Origin: an uncultured Eubacteriales bacterium | GTDB taxonomy: Bacteria > Bacillota > Clostridia > Peptostreptococcales > Anaerovoracaceae | Reading direction: 5' to 3' | NCBI GenBank assembly: GCA_949289445.1 | Contig: CASEOD010000046.1 | Location: 1 to 54,430 of the forward strand | DNA: 54,430 nucleotides | Part shown: positions 11,101 to 19,539 of the stretch, piece after piece | Layout: each line of letters starts with the position of its first letter | Position numbering within the stretch: the first letter of the stretch is position 1 | Program-made: the position numbers and the translations under genes | The notes under the pieces: generated by a model | The model's database searches: none | What the model was told of the DNA's origin: nothing | The model's input: only the letters and a program-made list of their open reading frames with translations

Positions 11101-11817
11101 CAGCTTTTTATAAATTTCCTTCAGACCACTTTCGTAGTCATTGGTTGTATCCTTTTCCAGTGTTTTCAGGAGTCTGCTGTCTTCGCCAAAAAGCTCGATA
11201 ATCTCTCTGTCGGAACCGATTCCCAGCGCTCTGAGAAGAGTTGTCAAAGGCTGCTTTCTGGTTCTGTCCACTCTGACAGAGATAATCTCGTTGGAGTCTG
11301 TCTCATACTCTAACCATGCACCTCTGTTTGGAATAATCTGGGTCGAGTAAAGCTTATTGTTGGACTTATCGGTTTCCGCACTGTAGTACGGTCCCGGAGA
11401 ACGAACCAGCTGTGTTACGATTACACGTTCCGCACCATTATAGATAAAGGTTCCCTTTTCAGTCATCAGAGGGAAATCCCCCATGAATACTTCCTGTTCC
11501 TTTACCTCTCCTGTCTCCTTATTGACAAGTCTGACTCTAACTTTTAACGGAGCTGCGTATGTGACATCTCTCTCTTTACATTCCTCCTGTTCATACTTCG
11601 GAGGATCGTTCAGGGAGTAATCAATGAATTCTAAAATCAGATTATCCGCATAATCTCTGATTGGGGAAATGTCTTCAAAAACCTCTCTCAGACCTTCCTT
11701 GATAAACCAGTCGTATGATTTTGTCTGGATCTCAATCAGATTCGGCATCTGGCCGACTTCATTGATTTTCGAGAATGTCATACGGTCTTTTCTACCTACA
11801 TGGATAGGTTTTGGCAT
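8149..11817 (-). CDS. rpoB: RNA polymerase beta subunit
   Basis: A 1222-residue beta subunit. The rifampicin-pocket region is recognisable ([14 protein letters not shown], then [19 protein letters not shown]), as are the [10 protein letters not shown]-like segment ([14 protein letters not shown]) and the C-terminal [24 protein letters not shown] motif. An in-frame GTG nine bases earlier overlaps the Shine-Dalgarno (AGGAGTG) and is rejected; the ATG of MPKPIHVG has the correct eight-base spacing. It has its own promoter and is not directly linked to rplL here, because a separate GNAT gene and a terminator intervene. Confidence 0.99.
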   Translation of the reverse strand: MPKPIHVGRKDRMTFSKINEVGQMPNLIEIQTKSYDWFIKEGLREVFEDISPIRDYADNLILEFIDYSLNDPPKYEQEECKERDVTYAAPLKVRVRLVNKETGEVKEQEVFMGDFPLMTEKGTFIYNGAERVIVTQLVRSPGPYYSAETDKSNNKLYSTQIIPNRGAWLEYETDSNEIISVRVDRTRKQPLTTLLRALGIGSDREIIELFGEDSRLLKTLEKDTTNDYESGLKEIYKKLRPGEPPTVDSAKSLLNSLFFDPKRYDLAKVGRYKYNKKLGLAGRLPDVVVAEDVIDPNTGEILAEAGSRISRALAKDIENAGVEYVMAYARDDESRVTKVIGSRFVEISKYVDFDISDLKIADRVYYPVLMEILEQCQGEDEIRRALAARKNDLSPKHIIMEDIIASVSYILNLNYGIGTTDDIDHLGNRRLRTVGELLQNQFRIGLARMERVVKERMTIQDIEMTTPQALMNIRPVTAAIKEFFGSSQLSQFMDQNNPLAELTHKRKLSALGPGGLSRERAGMEVRDVHQSHYGRMCPIETPEGPNIGLIGSLTTYGIIDEYGFIKTPYRVVDKETGIVTDEIRYITADEEELLIIAQANEPLDEEGHFVNAKIAGRGVGGEITMFPREVVDMMDVSPKQVVSVATAMIPFLENDDANRALMGSNMQRQAVPLLVTEAPYVGTGMEYKAARDSGVVILAKHTGTVEFVDAERIAIRRDDNNELDEYKLLKFKRSNQGTCINQRPIVSHGEHIEEGEVIADGPSTDLGEIALGKNLLIGFMTWEGYNYEDAIILNERLLMNDVLTSLHIVEYEAEARDTKLGPEEITRDIPNVGDDALKDLDEEGIIRIGAEVDSTDILVGKVTPKGENDLSAEERLLRAIFGEKAREVRDTSLRVPHGETGIVVDVKIFTRENGDELPPGVNKLVRCYIATKRKINVGDKMAGRHGNKGVISRILPEEDMPFKEDGEPLQVMLNPLGVPSRMNVGQVLEVHLGLAAKTKGWYIATPVFDGATEKDIRELLVDCGFSETGKLRLRDGRTGEWFDNPVTVGYMYMLKLHHLVDDKIHARSTGPYSLVTQQPLGGKAQFGGQRFGEMEVWALEAYGAAYTLQEILTVKSDDIVGRVQTYEAIVKGENIPEPGIPESFKVLIKEMQSLALDVKVLTEDNEEIQIKEVSEYDDVSGIDGIMDVESEIESEDKLFAEGFTEETPDDDFTGSNFADEEL

Positions 11818-11867
11818 ATTTATCACTCCTTATATCTTAACAGTTTACATTTGCGTGGCAGTCTATT

Positions 11868-11896
11868 ATGATACCATAAACTTGTCAAATAGTCAA
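11868..11896 (-). promoter_or_regulatory. Sigma-A promoter for rpoBC
   Basis: TTGACT (11891-11896) and TATCAT (11868-11873) on the minus strand are separated by 17 bases. The start of transcription would fall about 45 bases before the rpoB ATG. An overlapping alternative, TTGACA-17-TAGACT, lies 12 bases further downstream. A dedicated promoter is needed because rplL ends in a strong terminator upstream. Confidence 0.7.
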
Positions 11897-12008
11897 GCTG
11901 ATTCAAAAAATACACAGATTTTTTCTCATAAGGTCAAAAACCGATTCTGCGCCCGATATGATCAATTCTGGACACTTTTGCCGGAAGTCATACCTTTCCC
12001 TGCGGGAT

Positions 12009-12491
12009 CTACAGTTTTTTTACCATATCATACCATACCGCGCCGCCGTGAACCGATCCGGAAACCCCCAGATTCTCATAGCCGAATTTTGCATAATAGT
12101 GAATCAGATGTTCCTTACAGGTCAGAGCCATAGATTTCATTCCCAGTTCACGGGCCCGTGCCGAGGCAGCTTCAAGCATCCTGCCCGCGAAACCCTGCTT
12201 CTGATATTCAGGATCGGTTATGACAGACAGTACCGCACAGACATCCCCCAAAGGGCCTCTTTCCATCTCGAAAACTTCGTCGGTAATAACCTGTGCAGCC
12301 ATAGGAATCATACTGACCGCAGAAACGATCTTTCCGTCAGCCTCCCCCACCAGAAGGTAGTCCGGGTAATTGGCAAGTCTCCACCGGTACTTCTCCAGGC
12401 TTGCCGCCTCCGCCGGAGGAAAGCATACCCTTTCAATATCCCAGACTCTGTCTGTATCTTTTTCATTTGCACTTCTAATCTTCAGTTCCAT
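12009..12491 (-). CDS. GNAT-family N-acetyltransferase
   Basis: A 160-residue single-domain GNAT enzyme. The acetyl-CoA loop appears as QKQGFAGRML (near residues 100-110) after the V/I-rich beta-4 strand (VCAVLSVITDPEY). The C-terminal ALTCKEHLIHYYAKFGYENLG motif is typical of the COG3153-like group. The acceptor substrate is unknown. The gene has its own promoter and sits between the rplL terminator and the rpoB promoter, an unusual place for a non-housekeeping gene. It looks like an insertion into the ribosomal/RNA polymerase block. Confidence 0.85.
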   Translation of the reverse strand: MELKIRSANEKDTDRVWDIERVCFPPAEAASLEKYRWRLANYPDYLLVGEADGKIVSAVSMIPMAAQVITDEVFEMERGPLGDVCAVLSVITDPEYQKQGFAGRMLEAASARARELGMKSMALTCKEHLIHYYAKFGYENLGVSGSVHGGAVWYDMVKKL

Positions 12492-12559
12492 TTCTGCACC
12501 TCACATATATTTTTTCTGCTGATTCCCGCAGTTTGGGAAAATCATCTCAGTTTAATCAT

Positions 12560-12588
12560 AATATATCCTCTGCCTTTCTTCAAGTCAA
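12560..12588 (-). promoter_or_regulatory. Sigma-A promoter for the GNAT gene
   Basis: On the minus strand TTGACT (12583-12588) and TATATT (12560-12565) have a 17-base spacer, with transcription predicted to begin about 60 bases before the GNAT ATG. The gene is therefore an independent transcription unit. Confidence 0.65.
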
Positions 12589-12679
12589 AGAAACAGGCGG
12601 ACACTGCCACAGGACCTGCCTACTCTTTTCTGTCATTTTCCATTCTCAGAGAATACCGCAGAGCACTGTTACTGTCCGT

Positions 12680-12728
12680 AAAAAGGGCTGCACCCTAACG
12701 ATCTTTTTCATTAGAGAGCAGCCCTTTC
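12680..12728 (-). terminator. Rho-independent terminator after rplL
   Basis: The minus strand reads GGGCTGC CTCT-type stem, a loop, then AGGG-GCAGCCC followed by TTTTT. It lies about 30 bases after the rplL stop codon and closes the ribosomal protein operon. A closely related hairpin with compensating stem changes ends the DUF917 operon at 36050-36094. Confidence 0.85.
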
Positions 12729-12757
12729 AATCAGTTCATTTAATTTGCAGAATCAAA

Positions 12758-13123
12758 CTATTTCAGTTCAATCTTAGCGCCAACTTCTTCAAGCTGAGTC
12801 TTGATAGCTTCTGCTTCAGCTTTCTCGATACCTTCTTTAACGTTGGACGGAGCTCCGTCTACCAGTTCCTTAGCTTCCTTCAGACCCAGACCGGTGATTT
12901 CTCTTACAGCCTTGATAACCTTGATCTTTTCGGAACCAACCTCAGCCAGAACTACAGTGAATTCAGTCTGTTCTTCTTCAGCAGCAGCAGCGCCTGCAGC
13001 ACCTGCAACAGCTACCGGAGCAGCAGCGGATACGCCAAATTCTTCTTCACAGGCTTTTACTAATTCGTTTAACTCTAAAACGGACATCGCTTTGATAGCT
13101 TCAATGATCTGTTCTTTATTCAT
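12758..13123 (-). CDS. rplL: Ribosomal protein L7/L12
   Basis: A 121-residue acidic stalk protein of the 50S subunit that recruits translation GTPases. The N-terminal dimerisation helix ([14 protein letters not shown]), an Ala/Gly/Val-rich hinge ([19 protein letters not shown]) and the C-terminal factor-binding domain ([26 protein letters not shown]) are all present at expected positions. It follows rplJ by about 100 bases and precedes a strong terminator. Confidence 0.98.
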   Translation of the reverse strand: MNKEQIIEAIKAMSVLELNELVKACEEEFGVSAAAPVAVAGAAGAAAAEEEQTEFTVVLAEVGSEKIKVIKAVREITGLGLKEAKELVDGAPSNVKEGIEKAEAEAIKTQLEEVGAKIELK

Positions 13124-13223
13124 TTTCTTTTCTCCTTTATTTATATTTTGGTTTCAGTTCTTATTCTCTGCGGCAGGCTATATGGCCGCCGCCAACAGTT
13201 TCCACAGATTCACGAGACAGGAA

Positions 13224-13718
13224 TTAAGCCTCTTTTTCTTCTGCGATAGCTGCCAGAGTTCTGACGAACTTGCTGACAGGGGACTGGATGCTGCCCATAA
13301 ACTTGGCAATGAGCACCTCTCTGGATGGAATATCAGCGATCTGTTCGATGCCGGCCTTATCATAATAAGTGCCCTCTACCACACCTGCTTTGAATTCCAT
13401 TTTCTTGTATTTTTTAATCAGTTCATTGATTGTTCTTGCCGGAGCAGTCGCATCTTCGCTGCTGACAGCCAGCGCTGTCGGTCCGTCCAGAACTTCTGCA
13501 AGAGGAGCATAGTCTGTTCCCTCGATAGCTCTCTTAATTAAAGTATTCTTGTAAACTGTGTAGTCTACGTTAGCTTCACGGAGAGTCTTTCTCATGGCAT
13601 CAGCCTCTGCAACATTGATTCCCATGTAGTCGATAACTACTGCGGACTGTGCATTTTCCAGCTTGCTTCTGATTTCATCAATGATGACCTGTTTCTGCTG
13701 TTTTGCTTCTACTGACAT
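13224..13718 (-). CDS. rplJ: Ribosomal protein L10
   Basis: A 164-residue stalk base protein that carries L7/L12 dimers on the 50S subunit. The N-terminal rRNA-binding region (VIIDEIRSKLENAQSAVVIDYMGI...) and the C-terminal helix that binds L7/L12 are visible. A longer reading starting 60 bases upstream adds an arginine-rich stretch made of the leader hairpin and is rejected. The ATG of MSVEAKQ follows an AAAGGAG site, at a somewhat long spacing of about 13. Expression is expected to be autoregulated through the L10 leader just upstream. Confidence 0.97.
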   Translation of the reverse strand: MSVEAKQQKQVIIDEIRSKLENAQSAVVIDYMGINVAEADAMRKTLREANVDYTVYKNTLIKRAIEGTDYAPLAEVLDGPTALAVSSEDATAPARTINELIKKYKKMEFKAGVVEGTYYDKAGIEQIADIPSREVLIAKFMGSIQSPVSKFVRTLAAIAEEKEA

Positions 13719-13739
13719 ATTATTTTCTGTTCTCCTTTC

Positions 13740-13880
13740 TGTAAGCCGCCTGCGGCGGTTCACGAATCTGGTACTCAATAAAAAGCCCTGTCCTCCGGTG
13801 GCCGTAAGACAGGGTCAATATCTATATATTGTACCTCGGCGGGAAATTAAGCCTTGCGGCACCCGCTGTCTACGGTTAAA
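13740..13880 (-). ncRNA. Ribosomal L10 leader (autoregulatory element of rplJL)
   Basis: The minus-strand transcript begins with AACCGUAGACAG, followed by GGUGCC, GCUUAAU and GCCGAGGUA, the conserved landmarks of the Firmicutes L10 leader. L10, or the L10/L7-L12 complex, binds this RNA and lowers expression of its own operon. An intrinsic terminator lies within the element, so control may be by attenuation. Confidence 0.88.
13779..13815 (-). terminator. Attenuator hairpin in the L10 leader
   Basis: On the minus strand CCCTGTC (stem), a 15-base loop and GACAGGG are followed by CTTTTTATT. This is a classical intrinsic terminator located about 60 bases before rplJ. A second small GC-rich hairpin (CCGCC...GGCGG) follows before the ribosome binding site. 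Confidence 0.8.
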
Positions 13881-13901
13881 TCTCAAATTCTGTGTTTTTG
13901 A

Positions 13902-14597
13902 TTAACCAATCAGAGCCGGATTGATTTTGATTCCAGGGCCCATAGTTGCTGCAACAGTAACGCTTCTCAGATACTGACCTTTTGCAGTAGCCGGTTTTGC
14001 TTTTACAATTGCTTCCAGAAGAGCGTTGAAGTTTTCTTCCAGCTTTTCCGGACCGAATGAGCTCTTTCCGATTGGAGTATGGATGATGTTCTGCTTATCC
14101 AGACGATATTCAACCTTACCGGCTTTAATCTCTGCTAAAGCTTTTTCAAGATCCATGGTTACTGTGCCTGATTTAGGGTTTGGCATCAGACCCTTAGGTC
14201 CCAGAATTTTACCCAGTCTGCCGACAACACCCATCATATCAGGTGTGGCAACAACTACGTCAAAATCAAACCAGTTTTCAGTCTGAATCTTCTGAGCCAT
14301 TTCTTCAGCTCCGACATAGTCAGCACCGGCCTTTTCAGCTTCTTCAGCCTTAGGGCCTTTTGCAAATACCAATACTTTCACGCTTTTGCCGGTTCCGTTA
14401 GGGAGTACGATTGCACCTCTAACCTGCTGGTCAGCGTGTCTTCCGTCAACGCCAAGCTTTACATGAACTTCTACAGTTTCATCAAACTTAGCTCTTGAAG
14501 TCTCGCATGCTAATTTCATAGCTTCGGAAACTTCGTGCAGCTGTGACTTTTCAAATTTGGCAGCTGCCTCTTTGTAGCTTTTGCCTCTCTTTGGCAT
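13902..14597 (-). CDS. rplA: Ribosomal protein L1
   Basis: A 231-residue 50S protein of the mobile L1 stalk. It starts [17 protein letters not shown] and contains the family signature region [10 protein letters not shown]-like sequence ([17 protein letters not shown]) and the [10 protein letters not shown] segment. The C-terminal [11 protein letters not shown] is normal. It lies between rplK and rplJ with short gaps, the standard order. Confidence 0.98.
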   Translation of the reverse strand: MPKRGKSYKEAAAKFEKSQLHEVSEAMKLACETSRAKFDETVEVHVKLGVDGRHADQQVRGAIVLPNGTGKSVKVLVFAKGPKAEEAEKAGADYVGAEEMAQKIQTENWFDFDVVVATPDMMGVVGRLGKILGPKGLMPNPKSGTVTMDLEKALAEIKAGKVEYRLDKQNIIHTPIGKSSFGPEKLEENFNALLEAIVKAKPATAKGQYLRSVTVAATMGPGIKINPALIG

Positions 14598-14654
14598 ATT
14601 TCTTTACCTCCTTGTGGTGTTAACGAACGGTTCGATATCCGTTCTCCCATCTTC

Positions 14655-15080
14655 TTAGTCTTCTACTACGATACCCATGCTTCTTGCAGTACCCTTGATC
14701 ATGTCTGTTGCCGCTTCAAGAGTTGCCGCATTTAAGTCAGGCATCTTTGTCTTTGCGATTTCTTCTACCTGAGCATATGTCAGAGTAGCAACCTTTTTCT
14801 TGTTAGGTTCTCCGGATGCTGCATCCAGTCCGGCCGCTTTCTTCAGTAATACTGCTGCCGGCGGAGTCTTAGTCACAAATGTGAAAGATCTGTCTGCATA
14901 TACAGTAATTACTACCGGAATGATCATACCAGGCTGATCCTGTGTTCTGGCATTGAACTGTTTGCAGAAGTCCATGATGTTCACGCCCTTCTGACCCAGA
15001 GCAGGTCCTACTGGAGGTGCTGGAGTAGCATTTCCGGCTGCAATCTGAAGTTTGATATAACCTTCAACTTTCTTAGCCAT
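14655..15080 (-). CDS. rplK: Ribosomal protein L11
   Basis: A 141-residue component of the GTPase-associated centre. It carries the characteristic N-terminal [20 protein letters not shown] segment and the C-terminal rRNA-binding part ending [12 protein letters not shown]. Length and position directly upstream of rplA are standard. Confidence 0.98.
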   Translation of the reverse strand: MAKKVEGYIKLQIAAGNATPAPPVGPALGQKGVNIMDFCKQFNARTQDQPGMIIPVVITVYADRSFTFVTKTPPAAVLLKKAAGLDAASGEPNKKKVATLTYAQVEEIAKTKMPDLNAATLEAATDMIKGTARSMGIVVED

Positions 15081-15109
15081 TCCTCTTCTCCTTTCTCTGC
15101 AGCTGTACG

Positions 15110-15685
15110 CTACAGTTTATCTACCTGTCCGAACTCAAGTTCAACAGGTGTATCTCTACCGAACATGGAAACCTTTACGGTCAGTACCTGTTTTTCTTTG
15201 TTGATTTCCATCACTTCACCCATGAAGCTCTCGAAAGGTCCGCTGATAACACGTACTGTATCTCCGGTTTTCACATCCAGATCGATGTAAACTTTTTCGA
15301 TTCCCATTCTTGCGACTTCTTCGTCCGTAAGTGGAATCGGGTCGGAGCCATGACCTACGAACCCCGTGACACCCTGTGTGTTTCTTACAAGGTACCAGGA
15401 CTCATTGGTAACAATCATCTTTATAATTACATAACCCGGAAACATTTTCCTGGTCTTTATCTTGCGCTGGCCGTCTTTGATTTCGACTCTGTCTTCAGTC
15501 GGCACGATGATGTCCAAAATTAAATCCTGCATTCCACGGTTTTCAACCATCTTTTCGATATTCACTTTTACCTTGTTCTCGTGACCCGAATAAGTATGCA
15601 CCACATACCACTTGGCCTGGCCATCGCCTCTGATGCCTTCTCCCAAAAGCGGGGACGCTACATTGTTGTTTTCAAAATCAGACAT
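15110..15685 (-). CDS. nusG: Transcription termination/antitermination factor NusG
   Basis: A 191-residue NusG. The N-terminal RNA-polymerase-binding domain begins [12 protein letters not shown] after a short ~25-residue extension. The RNP-like part contains [11 protein letters not shown] and [12 protein letters not shown]. The C-terminal KOW domain covers about residues 135-191 ([13 protein letters not shown]). It acts on elongating RNA polymerase and couples it to the ribosome. The secE-nusG-rplK order is standard. Confidence 0.98.
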   Translation of the reverse strand: MSDFENNNVASPLLGEGIRGDGQAKWYVVHTYSGHENKVKVNIEKMVENRGMQDLILDIIVPTEDRVEIKDGQRKIKTRKMFPGYVIIKMIVTNESWYLVRNTQGVTGFVGHGSDPIPLTDEEVARMGIEKVYIDLDVKTGDTVRVISGPFESFMGEVMEINKEKQVLTVKVSMFGRDTPVELEFGQVDKL

Positions 15686-15706
15686 TTTTCGTACCTTCTT
15701 CTTTTA

Positions 15707-15952
15707 TTAGTTAGTCAGTGTGATGCCCAGAACTGCTTTTAAGGCAGCCAGGACGCCTGTGTCAATTAACCAGAAGCCCAGTGCGAAAACGGCGCAGGTA
15801 GCAATTACTACACCTGTAAAGGTTCCCAGCTCTTTCTTGGTCGGCCAGACTACCTTGCTCATTTCCAGCTTGATGCCCTTGAAATATTCCTTGGCGCCGC
15901 CGGATTTCTTAGCTTTTGCCGCAGCCTTTTTTGCTTGGTCCTTGTTTGCCAT
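15707..15952 (-). CDS. secE: Preprotein translocase subunit SecE
   Basis: An 81-residue SecE with a lysine/alanine-rich cytoplasmic start, the conserved amphipathic segment (EMSKVVWPTKKEL), and a single transmembrane helix (residues ~48-66). It is the short Gram-positive form with one membrane span. It clamps SecY in the protein-conducting channel and sits in the usual place between rpmG and nusG. Confidence 0.96.
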   Translation of the reverse strand: MANKDQAKKAAAKAKKSGGAKEYFKGIKLEMSKVVWPTKKELGTFTGVVIATCAVFALGFWLIDTGVLAALKAVLGITLTN

Positions 15953-15964
15953 GTTAATCTCTCC

Positions 15965-16114
15965 TTATTTAGTCTCTTTGTGAAGAGTTTCTTTCTTACA
16001 GAACTTGCAGTACTTTTTCAGTTCGATACGATCAGGATCGTTCTTCTTGTTCTTCATAGTGTTGTAGTTTCTCTGCTTGCACTCTGTGCACGCCAATGTA
16101 ACTTTTACTCTCAT
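15965..16114 (-). CDS. rpmG: Ribosomal protein L33
   Basis: A 49-residue protein read directly from the DNA: it begins [12 protein letters not shown] and contains [16 protein letters not shown]. Two CxxC pairs (C-TE-C and C-KF-C) indicate the zinc-binding form of L33. A GGAGG site lies nine bases before the ATG. It is the first gene of the secE-nusG-rplKAJL operon. Confidence 0.96.
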   Translation of the reverse strand: MRVKVTLACTECKQRNYNTMKNKKNDPDRIELKKYCKFCKKETLHKETK

Positions 16115-16146
16115 TGCGATTGTCCTCCGTCTTCTAACTCAAAATT

Positions 16147-16169
16147 CAGAGCCAGTCTTACCGGCTCTG
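16147..16169 (-). promoter_or_regulatory. Leader hairpin upstream of rpmG
   Basis: CAGAGCC and GGCTCTG form a 7-bp stem with a nine-base loop, followed on the minus strand by AATTTT. It lies between the promoter and the rpmG ribosome binding site. It could be a weak attenuator or only an mRNA-stabilising hairpin. Confidence 0.45.
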
Positions 16170-16197
16170 TTACGAATAATCATAAAGTTGCCTATTA

Positions 16198-16226
16198 AGT
16201 ATACAAGAGCGGCCTGTCAATGTCAA
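16198..16226 (-). promoter_or_regulatory. Consensus sigma-A promoter for rpmG-secE-nusG-rplKAJL
   Basis: TTGACA (16221-16226) and TATACT (16198-16203) on the minus strand are separated by exactly 17 bases, very close to the sigma-A consensus. Transcription would start about 80 bases upstream of rpmG. Confidence 0.8.
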
Positions 16227-16259
16227 CGTTTTTTTGAATTTTATTGCAAAAAATTTTGA

Positions 16260-16907
16260 CTAAAAATTATGCGAAATTCCTGCTCTTTCAAGTAACGTGA
16301 TCTGCTTTTCCGTAATCTCCATTTCAAAATACCCGTGGGAAGAAAGAGTCCGCATCCAGATCTTCCCCGCCGCGTCTGCAAATCCCAGATTCTCAAAGGT
16401 ATATTTTCCAACCCGAATGGGCTGATGAAAAATGTTTATCATAAACTCGCGATAGTCAAACCGCTCTTTATCGAAACAGCAGATATCGCAGACCTGCAGG
16501 TAATTAAAAGGACTGCCTATGCTGATTTCTCTCTTCTGCAGCCCGTATGCCTGCAAATCCTCTTCCAGTGTATCTTCTTCGCCGCGGTACCGGTCAAAAT
16601 ATCCCTTAACCTCGGAGAATTCTTCGTCCGCCTGCCTCTGCCAGTGACGCTTTAATTCCGCTCTGCTGCTGAAGCCGTAGCTTTTTATCTCGCAAAGAGG
16701 TCCCTTCTCGGCAAACTCCATATTCCGCACCCGGCTCTCTTCTATTTCTTCTGTTTTCTGCCGGACGATCCTTTGCAGCACTTCAAAGGGAATCCCACCT
16801 ACGTGTTCCCGAAACAGCACAAAATACTCGCTCCTTTTCAGACAAAAGTCCATAATGCGGCTCGATTCCGCCGCCGTGGTTCTAATCCCGGAATTGTTTA
16901 CAATCAT
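16260..16907 (-). CDS. Protein of unknown function, last gene of ABC operon
   Basis: A 215-residue protein, soluble in appearance, with no signal peptide or membrane helix. It is rich in charged and aromatic residues, with a central helical stretch (KTEEIEESRVRNMEFAEKG). It has an isolated CDICCF cysteine cluster near residue 140. I do not recognise the family. Its ATG overlaps the stop of the upstream membrane-anchored gene (ATGA), so it is translationally coupled to the ABC operon and probably works with it. Confidence 0.7.
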   Translation of the reverse strand: MIVNNSGIRTTAAESSRIMDFCLKRSEYFVLFREHVGGIPFEVLQRIVRQKTEEIEESRVRNMEFAEKGPLCEIKSYGFSSRAELKRHWQRQADEEFSEVKGYFDRYRGEEDTLEEDLQAYGLQKREISIGSPFNYLQVCDICCFDKERFDYREFMINIFHQPIRVGKYTFENLGFADAAGKIWMRTLSSHGYFEMEITEKQITLLERAGISHNF

Positions 16908-17464
16908 GATTCTTCCCCCGTGTACCAGTCATAAATCTTCTCCGTAAAGCGTTTGCTTTCCTGCTCCATATCCGTTTCAATTTCCTCTGCCCACTGCACG
17001 ATTTCCAGATAGTCGCTTTTTTCTTCCGTCTGTGCCTCGACGTCGAGACAGTAATTGAATACCGCATTGGAAAATTGTGTAAGGTTGTCTCTTTTCAAAG
17101 CCAGCTCCCCCTCTTTCATATCCTTCCGATCCTCAGAAAACAGGCCCAGCCGGCGAATCACGTTGCTGTTATACGCGATATGGATATAAGTTTTCTCCAG
17201 ATGATTCACATCGTTCAGGTTCTCAATGATGGCTTTCAGCATTTCTTCAATTTCCATCCGGCAGTCTGACGGCGGCATCTGTCCGCTCTGAATCACGCCG
17301 AGCATATTTTCCACCCGTTCAGTAGTTTCATGCTCCATATTCATCAGCGCCTCCCCTGAACTCTGATCTCTGGTATAGGGATCGACGCTGACATAGAATC
17401 GAAAGGCCAGCAGCAGGCCGATCAGCACGATGACCGCAGATGATAGCACCACAGCTTTTTTCAT
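16904..17464 (-). CDS. Membrane-anchored protein of unknown function in ABC operon
   Basis: About 186 residues. One N-terminal transmembrane helix (residues ~3-23, AVVLSSAVIVLIGLLLAF) is followed by a helical, charged domain predicted to be outside the membrane. The longer upstream reading adds 35 arginine-rich residues that overlap the ATPase gene. The internal ATG (MKKAVVL) has a GAGGGGTGAGG site and is chosen. It is four bases downstream of the ATPase gene. I recognise no family; it may be an accessory or sensor subunit of the transporter. Confidence 0.7.
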   Translation of the reverse strand: MKKAVVLSSAVIVLIGLLLAFRFYVSVDPYTRDQSSGEALMNMEHETTERVENMLGVIQSGQMPPSDCRMEIEEMLKAIIENLNDVNHLEKTYIHIAYNSNVIRRLGLFSEDRKDMKEGELALKRDNLTQFSNAVFNYCLDVEAQTEEKSDYLEIVQWAEEIETDMEQESKRFTEKIYDWYTGEES

Positions 17465-17468
17465 GTCC

Positions 17469-18101
17469 TCACCCCTCCTCAATGATGCGACCCCTGCTGA
17501 TTCTGAGCACCTGATCGCAGACTTTCTGCAGATCCTCCTTGTGATGGGTCGCGATAACGATGACTGCACCCCTGTCTCTTTCTTCCTCTATAATCCGGTA
17601 AATCAGGCTTACCCCCTCTTCATCCAGCGCGTTGGTCGGCTCGTCCAGCAGAATCGCAGTCTGCTTTTCAAAGATAGCCTGGGCGATATTCAGCCGCTGC
17701 TTCATGCCCAGAGAATACTTTTTCACCTTCTTTTCCAAGTCGGGAGAAAGCCCTACTCTCCGAAGCGCTCTGCAGATATCTTCCTCTGAAGCGTTCCTGC
17801 GTATCTTCGCCAGCAGTCTCAGGTTCTCCTTTGCGGAAAACTTCGGCAGCAGCTCCATATGTTCAATGACGATACCGGCATTTTCCGGAAAGGAGATATC
17901 CCGGTGCAGACATTTCCCGTCGCTGATCACCTCGCCCGCAGTAGGCACGATGAGTCCCGCCATCGCCCGCAGCAGCATGGTTTTCCCCGATCCGTTCTCG
18001 CCGTACAGGCCGTAGACTTTCCCGTTTTCAAAGGTGAAGGACACATCGTCCAGCACGGTGTTTTTCCGTATCACCTTTGTCACATGTTTCAGATCAATCA
18101 T
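17469..18101 (-). CDS. ABC transporter ATP-binding protein
   Basis: A 210-residue nucleotide-binding domain, close to the minimal length for the family. Walker A is GENGSGKT (34-41), the signature is SLGMKQ (130-135) and Walker B with catalytic glutamate is LLDEP (151-155). The switch histidine is in ATHHKED. It energises transport with the three membrane proteins encoded immediately upstream. The arrangement, one short ATPase plus several hydrophobic subunits beside a LytTR two-component system, resembles peptide or bacteriocin export/immunity transporters. That role is inference. Confidence 0.92.
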   Translation of the reverse strand: MIDLKHVTKVIRKNTVLDDVSFTFENGKVYGLYGENGSGKTMLLRAMAGLIVPTAGEVISDGKCLHRDISFPENAGIVIEHMELLPKFSAKENLRLLAKIRRNASEEDICRALRRVGLSPDLEKKVKKYSLGMKQRLNIAQAIFEKQTAILLDEPTNALDEEGVSLIYRIIEEERDRGAVIVIATHHKEDLQKVCDQVLRISRGRIIEEG

Positions 18102-18113
18102 CGATTGTCCTCC

Positions 18114-18824
18114 TTACATAATATCTTTTTTATCTAATATTTTCAAGTCCGCAAAGAGCAGTAAAACGCAGACTGCAAGCAGGCACGCTGCAGACCCGGC
18201 AAAGGTTTCGCCGCCTTCCGCACCCAGAGCGCCGTTTCTCATTGCAAAACCCAGGTTGGGAAAGAACAGTGGCTTCAGCAGGCCTCTTTCCCTGACCCCA
18301 TCGTAAATTAACAGACTGGCCGTATAGTAAAGCACCGCCGCCATATGGGAGACAGTCTGCCCCGCCGCAAACTCCAGCAGCCACTGCAGCATCACTGTGG
18401 CGGCAAGGGCCAGGGCGTACAGACTCATCACCCTGATCTGCTCCGCCGCAGTCAGCATCTCCCAGTCCTCGCGCGCCCCTGCCTGAAACACCGCCCAGGT
18501 AAAAGTCTGAAACAGGATAACCGTCATCAGCATGTTTCTGCTCTCTTTCAGCAGCATCTTTTTCCGGCTGTAGTTTCTGATAATGTAAAGCCTGCCATAG
18601 CCGTTTACAATGTTTTCCATCTTCCCGGAAAATACCCAGAGGAGAAAGGGCAGCACAATGATCGAGTGCAGGATGACCGTCAGATTGCCTCCCGGTGTTT
18701 CCGCCGAAAGCAGCTCCACAGAAAAGGGCAGACGCCACTGCGTAAGATCAGAGGTGTACATGACAGCCCACTGGGTCAGCACAGCGCCCGCAGTCAGTCC
18801 CCGTAGAAATTTTTCATCTTTCAT
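18114..18824 (-). CDS. ABC-2-type membrane protein (permease subunit)
   Basis: A 236-residue hydrophobic protein with roughly six membrane segments. It has no recognised signature beyond its composition. Its start overlaps the end of the previous membrane gene by 11 bases and it precedes the ATPase by 12 bases, so it is almost certainly a transporter subunit. It ends with a membrane helix followed by a short lysine/aspartate-rich tail. Confidence 0.75.
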   Translation of the reverse strand: MKDEKFLRGLTAGAVLTQWAVMYTSDLTQWRLPFSVELLSAETPGGNLTVILHSIIVLPFLLWVFSGKMENIVNGYGRLYIIRNYSRKKMLLKESRNMLMTVILFQTFTWAVFQAGAREDWEMLTAAEQIRVMSLYALALAATVMLQWLLEFAAGQTVSHMAAVLYYTASLLIYDGVRERGLLKPLFFPNLGFAMRNGALGAEGGETFAGSAACLLAVCVLLLFADLKILDKKDIM

Positions 18825-19539
18825 CTTCTATCACGTCCTTGCGCTCAAAATATTTCAGCGATATGATCGCGATAACGGCAGTCAGACCGATTTGCCTGAG
18901 CATGGTCAGCATCAGCTCTGCGCCGCTCGGACTGCCCATATACGCCGCTGCGCTCAGTTCCAAATCCCTGCACGGCATCCACACCTGCAAAAAGACAAAA
19001 TATCCGGTAAAATACTCGAACAGGGCAAGTCCGACGATACCCGCCATGGCGTAAATTTTTTTGTTGAAAACATCACGCATCAGAAGATAGATCACATTGA
19101 CGCGCAGAAAAAACAAAAGCAGAAGAGGCGTGGAAACTGCGTAAAAACGGGCTGTCTGTTCACTTTGCGAAAAGATATCCGCAAACAGCGCCCGTCCCAT
19201 GCCGTATCCCAGCGCAAGGTGAATGAGCACGTAGAGCAGACTCACTGCCGCCACAGTCATCCACCGCTTGTACAAAAAAGCCCGCCTTGAACTGCTGCGC
19301 ACCAGCGCCGGAAGAGTCTCCGTCTTCAGGCAGTATTCCATCGCAATGACGGAAATCACAGACAGCACCAGCAGATAAGTGCCTACGTCAAAATAGTCAC
19401 CCATGATATAATACATTTCATATATTTCCTGCTCGCCGAATAGAATCCAGATCCTGTTTTTAAGCAAATGCCAATTATATGCAGTCCAGTTCATTACTTC
19501 ACACAGCAAGAGCAGAAAAAACAACCTATGATATTTCAT
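18814..19539 (-). CDS. ABC-2-type membrane protein (permease subunit)
   Basis: A 241-residue hydrophobic protein with about six predicted membrane spans, starting with an N-terminal hydrophobic stretch (LFFLLLLCEV). It overlaps its upstream neighbour by 14 bases and its downstream neighbour by 11. The overlaps imply translational coupling and a fixed stoichiometry. The substrate is unknown. Confidence 0.75.
   Translation of the reverse strand: MKYHRLFFLLLLCEVMNWTAYNWHLLKNRIWILFGEQEIYEMYYIMGDYFDVGTYLLVLSVISVIAMEYCLKTETLPALVRSSSRRAFLYKRWMTVAAVSLLYVLIHLALGYGMGRALFADIFSQSEQTARFYAVSTPLLLLFFLRVNVIYLLMRDVFNKKIYAMAGIVGLALFEYFTGYFVFLQVWMPCRDLELSAAAYMGSPSGAELMLTMLRQIGLTAVIAIISLKYFERKDVIEDER

Noticed and set aside
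11824-11826. GTG as start codon of rpoB
   Set aside because: It overlaps the Shine-Dalgarno sequence itself; the ATG nine bases later has proper spacing.
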